Below the pieces are notes generated by a model. It was not told where the DNA came from, made no database searches, and was given only the letters and a program-made list of their open reading frames with translations. Shown here in pieces: positions 54,687 to 64,000 of a stretch of DNA of 64,000 bases. Both the position numbers and the translations under genes were made by a program. Source of the DNA: Campylobacter geochelonis. Its GTDB lineage: Bacteria; Campylobacterota; Campylobacteria; Campylobacterales; Campylobacteraceae. Position 1 is the first letter of the stretch; each line of letters begins with the position of its first letter. Where the stretch lies: positions 124,001 through 188,000 of the forward strand of contig NZ_CP053844.1 in the NCBI RefSeq assembly GCF_013201685.1, given 5' to 3'.

Positions 54687-55808
54687 ATGAAGCAATTTAA
54701 AAAAATGTTAATTTTTGCGTCTTGTTTGCTGTTTATAACAGGATGTAATATGCCATGGAGCAAAAATGATAGTAGCTCTAACAAAGCAGCAACCCAAATG
54801 CCACCGGCTAAAGTTGGAGTATTTGAAGCTAAAAAAGAGAATGTGCCAGTAAGCTTTTCATACCCTGCTCAAGTTGTAAGCAACCAAGATGTAAATGTGG
54901 TTGCTAAGGTTTCTGGAACGCTTTTAAAACAGTATTTTAAATCAGGAGATATGGTAAAAACTGGAGATAAACTTTTTTTAATCGATCCAGATAAATATCA
55001 AGCAGTAGCAGAGATCGCAGCTGCAAATTTAGCTCTATCAAATGCAAATTTAGACAAAGCTAGACTTGATTTTAACAGAGCCAAAAAGCTAAAAGCATCA
55101 AATTCAATTAGCCAACAAGAATATGACAACGCAGTAGCAAGCTTTAAATCAGCCCAAGCTCAAATCAAATCAGCCCAAGCTTCTTTAAATAATGCAAATA
55201 TTGATCTAAACTACACAGTTGTAACAGCGCCATTTGATGGAGTTTTAGGAGATAACTTGCAAGATGTTGGAGCTTACGTTAGTATGCAAAACCCAAATTT
55301 AGTTCGACTAACAAAACTTAACCCGATCTATGCAAAATTTGCTATTGCCGATGTTGATGCGTTAAATATCAATCAAAAAACTCAAGATAAAGAGTGGGTG
55401 CAAAAAAACGCATTAGCTACGCTAAAAGTTGGCAATAGCGAGTATAATGGAACAGTAACTTTTATAGATAAAGTGATAAATGACAAAACCGGCTCAGTCG
55501 ATGCTAAGGCTGAATTTAGTAACGAAAATAGCGAGCTTATGCCAGGAAATTTCGCAACCGTTACGATGAATGGACTTTATCAAAAAGATGGATTTAAGAT
55601 ACCGCAAATCGCGATTATGCAGGATTTAACAAGCCCATTTGTCTATATCATAAAAGATTCAAAAGTAACAAAAGCGCCGATTACTATCGTCTATCAAGAT
55701 AGCGAGTTTGCTGTTGTTTCAAAAGGCTTAAATCAAGGCGATAAAATCATCATAGATAATTTCAAAAAAATAAGGCTTGGCGCTCCAGTCGTTGAGGCAG
55801 GAAAATAA
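54687..55808 (+). CDS. cmeA: RND efflux periplasmic adaptor, CmeA-type
   Basis: Membrane-fusion protein linking the pump to the outer-membrane channel, 373 residues. Lipoprotein signal with LFITGC, lipoyl-like VVSNQDVNVVAKVSGTL, a helical hairpin with repeated AQAQIKSAQASL and the FDGVLGDN barrel segment. One-base overlap of its stop with the cmeB start. Confidence 0.93.
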   Translation: MKQFKKMLIFASCLLFITGCNMPWSKNDSSSNKAATQMPPAKVGVFEAKKENVPVSFSYPAQVVSNQDVNVVAKVSGTLLKQYFKSGDMVKTGDKLFLIDPDKYQAVAEIAAANLALSNANLDKARLDFNRAKKLKASNSISQQEYDNAVASFKSAQAQIKSAQASLNNANIDLNYTVVTAPFDGVLGDNLQDVGAYVSMQNPNLVRLTKLNPIYAKFAIADVDALNINQKTQDKEWVQKNALATLKVGNSEYNGTVTFIDKVINDKTGSVDAKAEFSNENSELMPGNFATVTMNGLYQKDGFKIPQIAIMQDLTSPFVYIIKDSKVTKAPITIVYQDSEFAVVSKGLNQGDKIIIDNFKKIRLGAPVVEAGK

Positions 55809-58800
55809 TGTTTGCTAAATTTTTTATACACAGACCTGTTTTTGCTTCGGTTATATCGATTATAATCGTAATAGCGGGTATGATTTCTATGAGGGTTTTG
55901 CCTGTTGAAGAGTATCCACAGCTTACGCCTCCTCAAATTTCAGTTAGTGCATCATATAGTGGCGCAGATGCTCAAACTATAGCTGATACGGTTTCAACTC
56001 CGCTTGAAGATGCGATTAATGGTGTTGAAAATATGATATATATGAAATCCACCTCTAGTTCATCTGGCGAGATGAGTTTGAGCGTGTATTTTAAAATAGG
56101 AACAGATCCGCAAGAAGCACTTGTAAATGTCAATAACCGTATTAGAGCAGCCGAAGCACTTTTGCCAGAAGAGGTTAAAAGAATCGGTGTAAACGCGCAT
56201 GAGAGAAGTTCAAATATCCTTGAGGTTATCAGCTTTTACGACCCAGGCAATAGTATGAATATAGTTGATTTAAACAACTATGTATCTATAAATATCCTTG
56301 ATGAACTAAAAAGAGTTCCAGGCGTTGGCGAGGCGGTTTTGATAGGAAACAAAGACTACTCTATGCGAATTTGGATAAAGCCAGACTTACTTAGACAGTA
56401 TAATATGACAATAACAGAAGTCATAGCTGCTATTAGAGAGCAAAACAGCCAGTATGCAGCCGGTAAGATAGGCGAACAGCCTATGAAAACAAACAACCCT
56501 TATGTATATGCTATAAAGCCAGAGGGGCGTTTAAGCAGTGTTAAAGAGTTTGAAAATATCATCTTAAGAAGTGATGATAGAGGCTCAATGCTTAAGCTCA
56601 AAGATGTCGCTGATATAAGCCTTGATGCTGAAAATTACGTTTTTGATGGATACTTAAACGGGACTCCTATGGCGCCAGTTTTAATCATGACGCAAAACGA
56701 CGCAAACGCTCTTGCAACCGCTAAAGCAGTTAGCCAAAAGATAGAAGAGCTTTCTAAAAAATTCCCAGGCACGCTAACATATGAAGTATCATATGATACT
56801 ACAACTTTCGTTCAAGTTTCCATAGCTGAGGTTGTTAAAACCTTTGTTGAAGCGATGATACTTGTCATGATAGTTATGTATCTATTTTTAGGAAATTTAA
56901 GAGCGACAATCATACCTATGCTTGCAGTTCCTGTTTCTATCTTAGGAACTTTTGCTGGACTTTTGATAATGGGCTTTTCGATAAATTTAATCACGCTCTT
57001 TGCCCTGATTTTAGCCATTGGAATTGTCGTTGATGATGCGATTATCGTTATAGAAAACGTTGAGCGTATCTTAGAAGAAGAGCCAGAACTTAGCGTAAAA
57101 GAGGCGACAGATAAGGCGATGGGAGAAATTTTTGCTCCGATTGTTTCTATTGTTTTGGTTTTAAGTGCGGTTTTTATACCGGTTTCATTTATGGAAGGCT
57201 TTGTTGGGATTATCCAAAAGCAGTTTGCGCTGACTATCGTTGTTTCAGTTGTGCTTTCTGGACTTGTGGCATTGACGCTAACTCCCGCACTTTGTGGAGT
57301 TTTGTTGCAAAAGAAAAGAGAAAAACCATTTAAATTTATACAAAAATTTAATGAGTTTTTTGACTGGAGTACGAGCATTTTCTCAGCTGGAGTAGCAAAG
57401 GTTTTAAGGCATATTATACCATCTTTATTTATCGTTGCTATTATGATTTTTTCTATTTATGGGTTGATGAAAGTGATTCCTAGCGGTCTAGTTCCAAACG
57501 AAGACAAGGGCGCTGTTATGGTTATCAACCAGCTTCCGCCAGCTTCTACTATAGATAGAACATCAAAAGCAACTATAGATTTATATAACATAGCAGCAAA
57601 AGACAATACAATAGATCGTGGCACGATTATGGCTGGATATGATCTTTTGGCTGGAACTTTAAGAGAAAATGCATCTATTATGTTTATAGGTCTAACTCCT
57701 TGGGATGAGAGAAAAAGTGCTGATCAAAGCTCGTTCGCACTTGCTGATAAGTTAAATAAAGAGTATTTTTCAAACAGAGATGCGTTAAGCTTTGTTGTTA
57801 ATCCGCCTCCGATAAATGGACTTTCTATGACTGGTGGTTTTGAACTTTTTGCACAAAACACAACCGGTAAAAGCTATAAAGAGATCGAAGAAGATATGCA
57901 TAAAGTGGTAGTAGCTGCAAACCAAAGACCAGAGCTTCAGCTAGTTAGAACGACTCTTGATACGACTTTTCCGCAGTATGATTTAACGCTAAATCGTGAA
58001 AAAGTTAAGATGTATAATGTAAATATAGCTGATATTTTTGCAACTATAAATTCAACAATTGGTGGGTATTATGTAAATGACTTTAACCTTTTGGGAAAAA
58101 CTTTTAAAGTAAAACTAAGAGCGGAGAGTGAATTTAGAAACTCACAAGAGGATTTTAGAAATATATTTGTAAGAAGCAACAACGGCGATATGATACCGCT
58201 GAATTCACTTGTTACGCTAACTAGATCTCTTGGTCCAGATAATGTCGATAGATTTAATGGTTTTCCAGCAGCAAAAGTACTTGGCGAGCCAAAACCGGGC
58301 TTTACTTCAGGAGAAGCGATTAAGGCTATTAGTGAAGTCTTTAACGAGCTTTATCCAAACGACTATGTTATAGGCTGGACAGGCTCTGCTTATCAAGAAG
58401 TTGCATCAAGTGGCACTGGAACTACTGCGTTTATCTTTGGGCTTGTTTTTGTTTATTTGATTTTAGCGGCTCAATATGAAAGATGGCTAATGCCAGCAGC
58501 GGTTTTAACGGCTGTTCCGTTTTCAGTGCTTGGCTCGTTAGTTGCTACTTGGGGAAGAGGCTTGGATAATGATATATATTTTCAAATCGGACTTTTACTC
58601 TTAATCGGACTTGCGGCTAAAAACGCCATTTTGATAGTGGAATTTGCTATGTCAGAACATATGGCTGGAAAAAGTATATTTGAATCAAGCATTAATGCTG
58701 CTAAGTTAAGATTCAGACCGATTGTTATGACATCTTTAGCATTTACGCTTGGAGTTTTTCCGATGATTATAAGTAGTGGTGCTGGAGCAGCAAGTAGGCA

Positions 58801-58984
58801 TGCTCTAGGAACTGGAGTTGTTGGCGGTATGATAGCAGCTTCTACTATAGCGATATTTTTCGTGCCGTTGTTTTTCTACTTGCTTGAGAGTTTTAACGTG
58901 TGGTTAGATACTAAATTTGGTAAGAAAAAGATAGAAAAAGCTACAAACGCTAGCACACAAGGAGTAGCTGATGAGAGTAAATAA
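55808..58984 (+). CDS. cmeB: RND multidrug efflux permease, CmeB-type
   Basis: Inner-membrane proton-driven drug exporter of the HAE1 family, 1058 residues. N-terminus FAKFFIHRPVFASVISIIIV, porter segments EYPQLTPPQISVSASYSGA, the proton-relay aspartates in GIVVDDAIIVIENVERI (near 408-410) and the closing RFRPIVMTSLAF region are intact. Expected to extrude bile salts, antibiotics and dyes with CmeA and CmeC. Confidence 0.95.
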   Translation: MFAKFFIHRPVFASVISIIIVIAGMISMRVLPVEEYPQLTPPQISVSASYSGADAQTIADTVSTPLEDAINGVENMIYMKSTSSSSGEMSLSVYFKIGTDPQEALVNVNNRIRAAEALLPEEVKRIGVNAHERSSNILEVISFYDPGNSMNIVDLNNYVSINILDELKRVPGVGEAVLIGNKDYSMRIWIKPDLLRQYNMTITEVIAAIREQNSQYAAGKIGEQPMKTNNPYVYAIKPEGRLSSVKEFENIILRSDDRGSMLKLKDVADISLDAENYVFDGYLNGTPMAPVLIMTQNDANALATAKAVSQKIEELSKKFPGTLTYEVSYDTTTFVQVSIAEVVKTFVEAMILVMIVMYLFLGNLRATIIPMLAVPVSILGTFAGLLIMGFSINLITLFALILAIGIVVDDAIIVIENVERILEEEPELSVKEATDKAMGEIFAPIVSIVLVLSAVFIPVSFMEGFVGIIQKQFALTIVVSVVLSGLVALTLTPALCGVLLQKKREKPFKFIQKFNEFFDWSTSIFSAGVAKVLRHIIPSLFIVAIMIFSIYGLMKVIPSGLVPNEDKGAVMVINQLPPASTIDRTSKATIDLYNIAAKDNTIDRGTIMAGYDLLAGTLRENASIMFIGLTPWDERKSADQSSFALADKLNKEYFSNRDALSFVVNPPPINGLSMTGGFELFAQNTTGKSYKEIEEDMHKVVVAANQRPELQLVRTTLDTTFPQYDLTLNREKVKMYNVNIADIFATINSTIGGYYVNDFNLLGKTFKVKLRAESEFRNSQEDFRNIFVRSNNGDMIPLNSLVTLTRSLGPDNVDRFNGFPAAKVLGEPKPGFTSGEAIKAISEVFNELYPNDYVIGWTGSAYQEVASSGTGTTAFIFGLVFVYLILAAQYERWLMPAAVLTAVPFSVLGSLVATWGRGLDNDIYFQIGLLLLIGLAAKNAILIVEFAMSEHMAGKSIFESSINAAKLRFRPIVMTSLAFTLGVFPMIISSGAGAASRHALGTGVVGGMIAASTIAIFFVPLFFYLLESFNVWLDTKFGKKKIEKATNASTQGVADESK

Positions 58985-60422
58985 AAGAGTTTTAAGCGCA
59001 GTTTTGCTTGCTTTTGTTTTTGCGGGATGTTCTTTTAAACCAGCTACCCCGCTAAAAGATACAACATACAAAGCAACATATCAAACGACAAATTTAAATG
59101 ATATGTGGTGGAAAGATTTTAACGATACAGCCTTAAATAAGCTAGTAAGCGATGGGTTAAGCTACAACTCTGATTTGGCTTTAGCACTTAATAACATCGA
59201 GTTAGCTAGAGTAAATTTAGGGCTTAGCAAGCTTGATTACTTGCCAAATGTTGGCTATCAAGGTAGCGCAACTAGAGCAAACAACACGCCTTTAGCACCT
59301 GATTTAAATTCGCAAGCAAGCTATAATATAGGGCTAAATTTAAACTATGAGCTTGATCTTTGGGGGCGAGTTAGAAATGGTGTAGAGGCTAAAAAATCCA
59401 TGTATATGGCTAGTAAATATGACTATAACGCAGCGCGTCTTAGTATCGCAAGCAGCATCGCTAGCACGTATTTTAGACTTTTGTTTTTAAAAGAACAAGA
59501 GGGCATTTTAAAAGATACTTTAGCAAGCTATGAAAATACACTTGAGTTTAGACAAAATCAGCTAAACGCTGGAGTTATCGGCTCGATAACTTATCATCAA
59601 GCCCAAGCTCAAGTTGATAGCGCAAAAAGCCAGCTTGTAAATGTTCAAAACCAACTATCAAGTACAAACACCGCATTAGCGATACTAACTGGCAAAAGCT
59701 ATGATGAAATTTTATATAAAGATATACTAACTAACAAAAATAGTATATCTAACATCCCAGATGTGCCAAGTGGTGTGCCATCTGATTTGCTACTTCATAG
59801 AGCAGATGTTGCAAGCGCGCTAGAGAAACTAAAAGCGACAAATTTCTTAGTTGGAGTTGCTAGAGCAAACTACTTCCCAAAAATCTCTTTAACAGGGCTT
59901 TTTGGATATGCGAGTTTAGAGTTTGATAGGTTGATTACTCAAACTAGCAGTAACTGGAGCGCCGGAGGCTCGCTTGTTGGGCCTTTGCTTGACTTTGGAA
60001 GGACTGCTCGTGGCGTTGAGATAGCAAATCTAGAGCAAAACGCAAGCTTTATAAACTATGATAAAACTTTAAAAAATGCCTTTGGTGAAGTAAGAAACGC
60101 TCTTGTAAGCAGAGAAAATTCTATCACTAAACAAAATAGCATGAAAAATTTGGTTAATTCAAGCCAAAAAGTTTACGACCTAGCAAACCAACGATATAGC
60201 GCAGGATACAGCGATCATCTTGAGTTACTAGACGCGCAGCGCCAACTTCTAAGCTCAAAGCTTAGCCTTGCGTCGGCTGACTTTGATGTCGCAAATAGCG
60301 TGGTTGAGGTTTATAAAGCACTTGGCGGGGGATTTAACTTAGATGATAATGCTACAAAAGAGCTTATCAGCTCCGATAAAACCGTGCTTCCAACGACTTC
60401 GGTCTCTCCGTTTGCTGATTAA
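58971..60422 (+). CDS. cmeC: Outer-membrane efflux lipoprotein, CmeC-type
   Basis: TolC/OprM-like channel lipoprotein, 483 residues with lipobox FAGC. Two repeats of the efflux domain are visible (LALALNNIELARVNL and RANYFPKISLTGLFGYASLEF onward). Start overlaps cmeB by 14 bp. Completes the tripartite pump. Confidence 0.94.
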   Translation: MRVNKRVLSAVLLAFVFAGCSFKPATPLKDTTYKATYQTTNLNDMWWKDFNDTALNKLVSDGLSYNSDLALALNNIELARVNLGLSKLDYLPNVGYQGSATRANNTPLAPDLNSQASYNIGLNLNYELDLWGRVRNGVEAKKSMYMASKYDYNAARLSIASSIASTYFRLLFLKEQEGILKDTLASYENTLEFRQNQLNAGVIGSITYHQAQAQVDSAKSQLVNVQNQLSSTNTALAILTGKSYDEILYKDILTNKNSISNIPDVPSGVPSDLLLHRADVASALEKLKATNFLVGVARANYFPKISLTGLFGYASLEFDRLITQTSSNWSAGGSLVGPLLDFGRTARGVEIANLEQNASFINYDKTLKNAFGEVRNALVSRENSITKQNSMKNLVNSSQKVYDLANQRYSAGYSDHLELLDAQRQLLSSKLSLASADFDVANSVVEVYKALGGGFNLDDNATKELISSDKTVLPTTSVSPFAD

Positions 60423-60452
60423 ATTTAAGAGCTTTGGCTCTTAAATTTTTAT
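60421..60452 (+). terminator. Terminator of cmeABC
   Basis: AAATTTAAGAGC (60421-60432) and GCTCTTAAATTT (60437-60448), 4-nt loop, then a T-rich tail, directly at the cmeC stop. Confidence 0.88.
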
Positions 60453-60601
60453 ATTTTCTCTATTTGTAAATTTTCATTTATATTTTAAATCAAAACTTAT
60501 TTTTAGTTAAATTTATAAATTTAGTTAATAAAATTTGATATTTAAAATATAAAATTTTAAGATTTTTAAGATATAATCACAAAAATTTAAAAGGAGATAA
60601 G

Positions 60602-61036
60602 ATGAAAAAAACTCTAATCATAGCTCTGTTTTTAGCCTTAAGTCTACATGCTGGCTCAAAAAGACCGATTTCAAATAGTCAAATTCCAAAAGATATCAAG
60701 GTTTATGTAGATAAAAATTTTCCAGACACAAAGATAGTTCAAGCCTTAAAAGATAAAAATAGTGGCGAAATTAAAATTATCTTAAAAAATGGTGTTAAGA
60801 TAGATTTTGGAAGCGATAATCAAGTCGTAGATATATACGGAAGAGGTTATGGCGGTAAAAATTTAAGCCAAAATTTAGCTAAACTTCCTCAAACTGCAAA
60901 AGACTACGTTAAAAAAGAGTTTCCAAAGAGCGAGATTGTCGATATCGATATCGATGATAAGATAGAAGTAGAGCTAGATAATGGCATTGAAATAGACTTT
61001 GATAAAGATGGAAATATTTTAAAAGTAGATAGATAA
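60602..61036 (+). CDS. PepSY-like (DUF2874) periplasmic protein
   Basis: 144 residues with a signal peptide (KKTLIIALFLALSLHAGS) and two repeated PepSY-like units: IPKDIKVYVDKNFPDTKIVQALKD with NGVKIDFGSDNQVVDIYG, and LPQTAKDYVKKEFPKSEIVDIDID with NGIEIDFDKDGNILKVD. Function unknown; such proteins are periplasmic and often envelope-stress related. AAAAGGAG precedes the ATG. Confidence 0.88.
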   Translation: MKKTLIIALFLALSLHAGSKRPISNSQIPKDIKVYVDKNFPDTKIVQALKDKNSGEIKIILKNGVKIDFGSDNQVVDIYGRGYGGKNLSQNLAKLPQTAKDYVKKEFPKSEIVDIDIDDKIEVELDNGIEIDFDKDGNILKVDR

Positions 61037-62372
61037 ATTTGATATTTTATAAAATTGTATTATAAAATATTGCTTTATATTAAAATAAGATATAAAAATC
61101 ACTCTATAAACTTAAAAATTCTAGCGTTTTTTGCTGGAATTTTTATCTATATTAACTTTTTAAAAATTAAAAGAAATGAAAATTTAAACTCTAAATTCCA
61201 TTTTTTAAAACTGCGTTATGAATATTTTAATCTTTTTTGTCATTGCTTATAAGCTGGATTTTAAATCAAAATTATTTTATACTAAACTTAAAAATTTGAA
61301 TTCAGCAACCTTATAAAAATTTAGTAAATTTTATTAGTAATTAAATTTAAATATATAGTTTCTATATATGATATACCAATTTATATTTTTGCTTTAAATA
61401 AGTTTATAGCGCGTAGTAGGAAAATGGCAAAGACAATATATTTAAATGATAAAATTCACCACTTTTTACAACTAAAATTTATGAAACTTTCAAAAAAAGT
61501 AAAAATTTTAAATTAACTACTAAAATAAAACGGTTTTTATAATAATTTAAGCGATAAAACTTAAAAAATTTTAAAACATAGCCAATAGAATTAACATAAC
61601 TCTTCAAAGTTAGAAAGTTATAGATAAAATAAGATAAAACTTAATAGCTTTTATATAAAGTTGCAGGAGAGGTTGGATGGCAAGTATATAAGAGATAAAT
61701 TTTTGATATAAAAATCCTGTTTGATTTTTTAAAACATTGCAAGGTTGCTAGTAAATATAAATCTTTTTGAAAATTGCTCTTAAAAATCTTTATAAAATTC
61801 ATAGTAGTAAAAATATAAGTAAAATTTAAAGAAATTTAACAATAAATTCAATCTAAAATAAAGATAAATTTACTTTTAAAATGACAAGTTTAAATTCTTA
61901 AATAAGAGATCATGATAAAATGAATTTAAGAAAAAGACTATAAATTTTTAACCATTTTAAAGTAAAAATTTTATAATATAAAATAATAATTTATTAGTTT
62001 TAATTTATTTAGAATAAATTAAATAGTCTACAAAAGACAAATTTATAATCAAAATATATAAATTTAGCCTGTATTTAAACTATCAAAACAGCCTAAATAC
62101 AACAAAATTTCTTAAATAAATTTAGAGTTAAATTTTACATTTATAATAGTTTTTAGAATTTAAAAATGCTATAAAAATACTAAAATTATAAAATCGCGTG
62201 AGGTATTTTAATAAATTTAGTCAAATTAAAAAATAGAAAAGCTACAGCCAAAATATCAAATTTAAAAGTATAAAAATAAAAATATTAACGAGCTTTTAAG
62301 CTGTGATATCGCTCTTAAAATTTAAAAGATACTTATAGAAATATTAAAAATAAATAGCTAAGTAAATTTGAT
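61037..62372. other. Gene-free AT-rich region
   Basis: About 1.3 kb with very high A/T content. The only long frame (61055-61252, 65 codons, TTG start) is low complexity without a family. No tRNA, repeat or conserved RNA is recognised by eye. Confidence 0.5.
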
Positions 62373-62374
62373 AA

Positions 62375-62400
62375 AATCCTAGATTTTGCAACCTAGGATT
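62375..62400 (-). terminator. Terminator of nifU
   Basis: AATCCTAG (62375-62382) and CTAGGATT (62393-62400), 10-nt loop; read on the minus strand a short T run follows. It lies 18 bp behind the nifU stop. Confidence 0.7.
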
Positions 62401-62417
62401 ATCAGAGATAATTTAAA

Positions 62418-63410
62418 TTATATAGGCATTACTCTTATGTTTTGGCTTAAATTTTCTTTTAAAACAGCCTCTATCGCAAAGAGCGTGCCACTAGCGCCAC
62501 TTGCGCAACCACTACAAGCGCCAAGATATCTGATGTAGATGTCGATTTTCCCATCATCATCTTTTCTTATATCGATGATGTCAAGATTTCCGCCATCCAT
62601 CGCAAGCATCGGGCGGATGTCTGTATCCATCAGCTGTTCGACTGCTTTAAACTGACCGATAGTATTTAACTCTTCAAAGCTCATATCAGCGCCCAAATCG
62701 CTTGTTTTTGCATTTGCTATCGCAGTTAGTTTTTCGCGCTCCATCTCAGCTCTAGTTTCAGCTAAGATATCTACTAGATAATACTCTCTTTTTTCATGTC
62801 CGCCAGGCTTAATGCAGCTTTTACAAAACGCACCGGCTTTTGTGTATTGAGTTATCTCTTCGACTGTTTTTAAGTCATTCAAGCGGATAACTTCTTTTAT
62901 CGTTCCAAGGCTTACTCTTGCGCATTCGCACACGATAATCTCATCTTCAAAATGCTCTGGATCTATGCCTTTATACTGAGCTGCTGCAGCTTTTATAACA
63001 TCATATGCCATAACCGAGCAGTGCATTTTCTGTGGTGGGACAGCTGGAGTTTCGGGGTTGTCACGCATAGCTTTTTCAACATCGATATTTGTTATCTTAA
63101 CAGCTTCATCAACAGTTTTTCCGATACAAAGTTCAGCCATAGTATCGCTACTTGCGATTGCGGTGCCGCAACCAAAACTTCTAAATTTAGCATCTTTTAT
63201 AATGTCTGTTTTTTCATCTACAGCCCAATACAACCTAACAGCATCGCCACAACTCTCAGCGCCAAAGTCAGCTATGATAAGCTTACAGCCTTTTTCTTTT
63301 GCCTCTTCTTCGGTTATCTCGCCCATAAATTTTGGGTTGTTCATTCTATCTTGAACTTTTTGTGAATACTCATCCCAAATTGAGCCACCGATTAATGTAT
63401 TTTTTGCCAT
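62418..63410 (-). CDS. nifU: Iron-sulfur cluster assembly scaffold NifU
   Basis: 330 residues with all three NifU parts: an IscU-like domain (GCGTAIASSDTMAELCIGK, HCSVMAYDVIKAA with cluster-binding cysteines), a central 2Fe-2S BFD-like domain (VCECARVSLGTIKE, AGAFCKSCIKPGGHE) and a C-terminal NifU domain with GACSGCASG. Epsilonproteobacteria use this NifU with NifS for general Fe-S assembly. 14 bp after nifS in the same operon. Confidence 0.96.
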   Translation of the reverse strand: MAKNTLIGGSIWDEYSQKVQDRMNNPKFMGEITEEEAKEKGCKLIIADFGAESCGDAVRLYWAVDEKTDIIKDAKFRSFGCGTAIASSDTMAELCIGKTVDEAVKITNIDVEKAMRDNPETPAVPPQKMHCSVMAYDVIKAAAAQYKGIDPEHFEDEIIVCECARVSLGTIKEVIRLNDLKTVEEITQYTKAGAFCKSCIKPGGHEKREYYLVDILAETRAEMEREKLTAIANAKTSDLGADMSFEELNTIGQFKAVEQLMDTDIRPMLAMDGGNLDIIDIRKDDDGKIDIYIRYLGACSGCASGASGTLFAIEAVLKENLSQNIRVMPI

Positions 63411-63424
63411 TTTTTATCCTTTTT

Positions 63425-64000
<576 letters not shown>

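Noticed and set aside
61055-61252. 65-codon frame after the PepSY-like gene
   Set aside because: TTG start, no ribosome binding site, low complexity; likely chance in AT-rich DNA.

Overview
The window is a chromosomal segment of an AT-rich epsilonproteobacterium, almost certainly a Campylobacter outside the C. jejuni/coli pair. Evidence is the strong AT bias, the cmeR-cmeABC efflux locus with a CmeR-type operator, a NifS/NifU pair, the ccoG gene, a UPF0323 lipoprotein, a poly-G tract, and protein family members with Campylobacter-like lengths. The species cannot be fixed from the sequence alone.

Region 1 (1-6470) is a CRISPR-Cas locus: the C-terminal three quarters of a large Cas9 (5' end outside the window), then cas1, cas2 and csn2 with overlapping reading frames, a leader of about 95 bp, and an array of 23 full 36-bp repeats plus one degenerate terminal repeat. 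The csn2 gene, the Cas1/Cas2 subtype and the Cas9 layout make it type II-A. That subtype is typical of Firmicutes, whereas Campylobacter usually carries the small-Cas9 type II-C. The leader ends in ATTTGAG, the leader-anchoring motif known from streptococcal II-A systems. No anti-repeat was seen in the window, so the tracrRNA is expected upstream of cas9.

Region 2 (6500-18150) is core genome: a pirin, an ung/flavodoxin-fold oxidoreductase/rarA operon, the thrS-infC-rpmI-rplT cluster, coaE-dapF and purM.

Region 3 (18796-24719) is an integrated mobile element of 5.9 kb in the 3' end of tRNA-Val(GAC). A 20-bp att repeat flanks it (19 of 20 identical). It carries a tyrosine integrase, an HUH replication initiator, a small coiled-coil protein and a MobV-like relaxase with a long coiled coil. 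It also holds a palindrome of about 155 nt, a cluster of hairpins and six TAGTCCCA-type motifs near the two ends. It has no conjugation or capsid genes and looks like an integrative mobilizable element.

Region 4 (24700-52500) is again mainly core: tRNA-Val, nhaA, glmM-lspA-TM2, rpsT-prfA, a stress protein with a winged-helix partner, mntP, an EamA transporter, znuABC with a Fur-family regulator, tRNA-Glu, nfo with an AAA+ ATPase, a nitroreductase, a HemN-like radical SAM enzyme, a YajQ protein, a 2-hydroxyacid dehydrogenase, a glutathionylspermidine-synthase-like enzyme, a UPF0323 lipoprotein and rpsU. Three accessory points stand out: a FecR/OmpA/CHASE2-HD-GYP operon, a small ORF with a G10 tract upstream of an EexN-like lipoprotein, and a decayed HigBA-type toxin-antitoxin module.

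Region 5 (52519-64000) holds ccoG, the cmeR-cmeABC multidrug efflux locus, a PepSY-like protein, a gene-free AT-rich stretch of 1.3 kb, and nifU with the 3' part of nifS, which runs off the window end.
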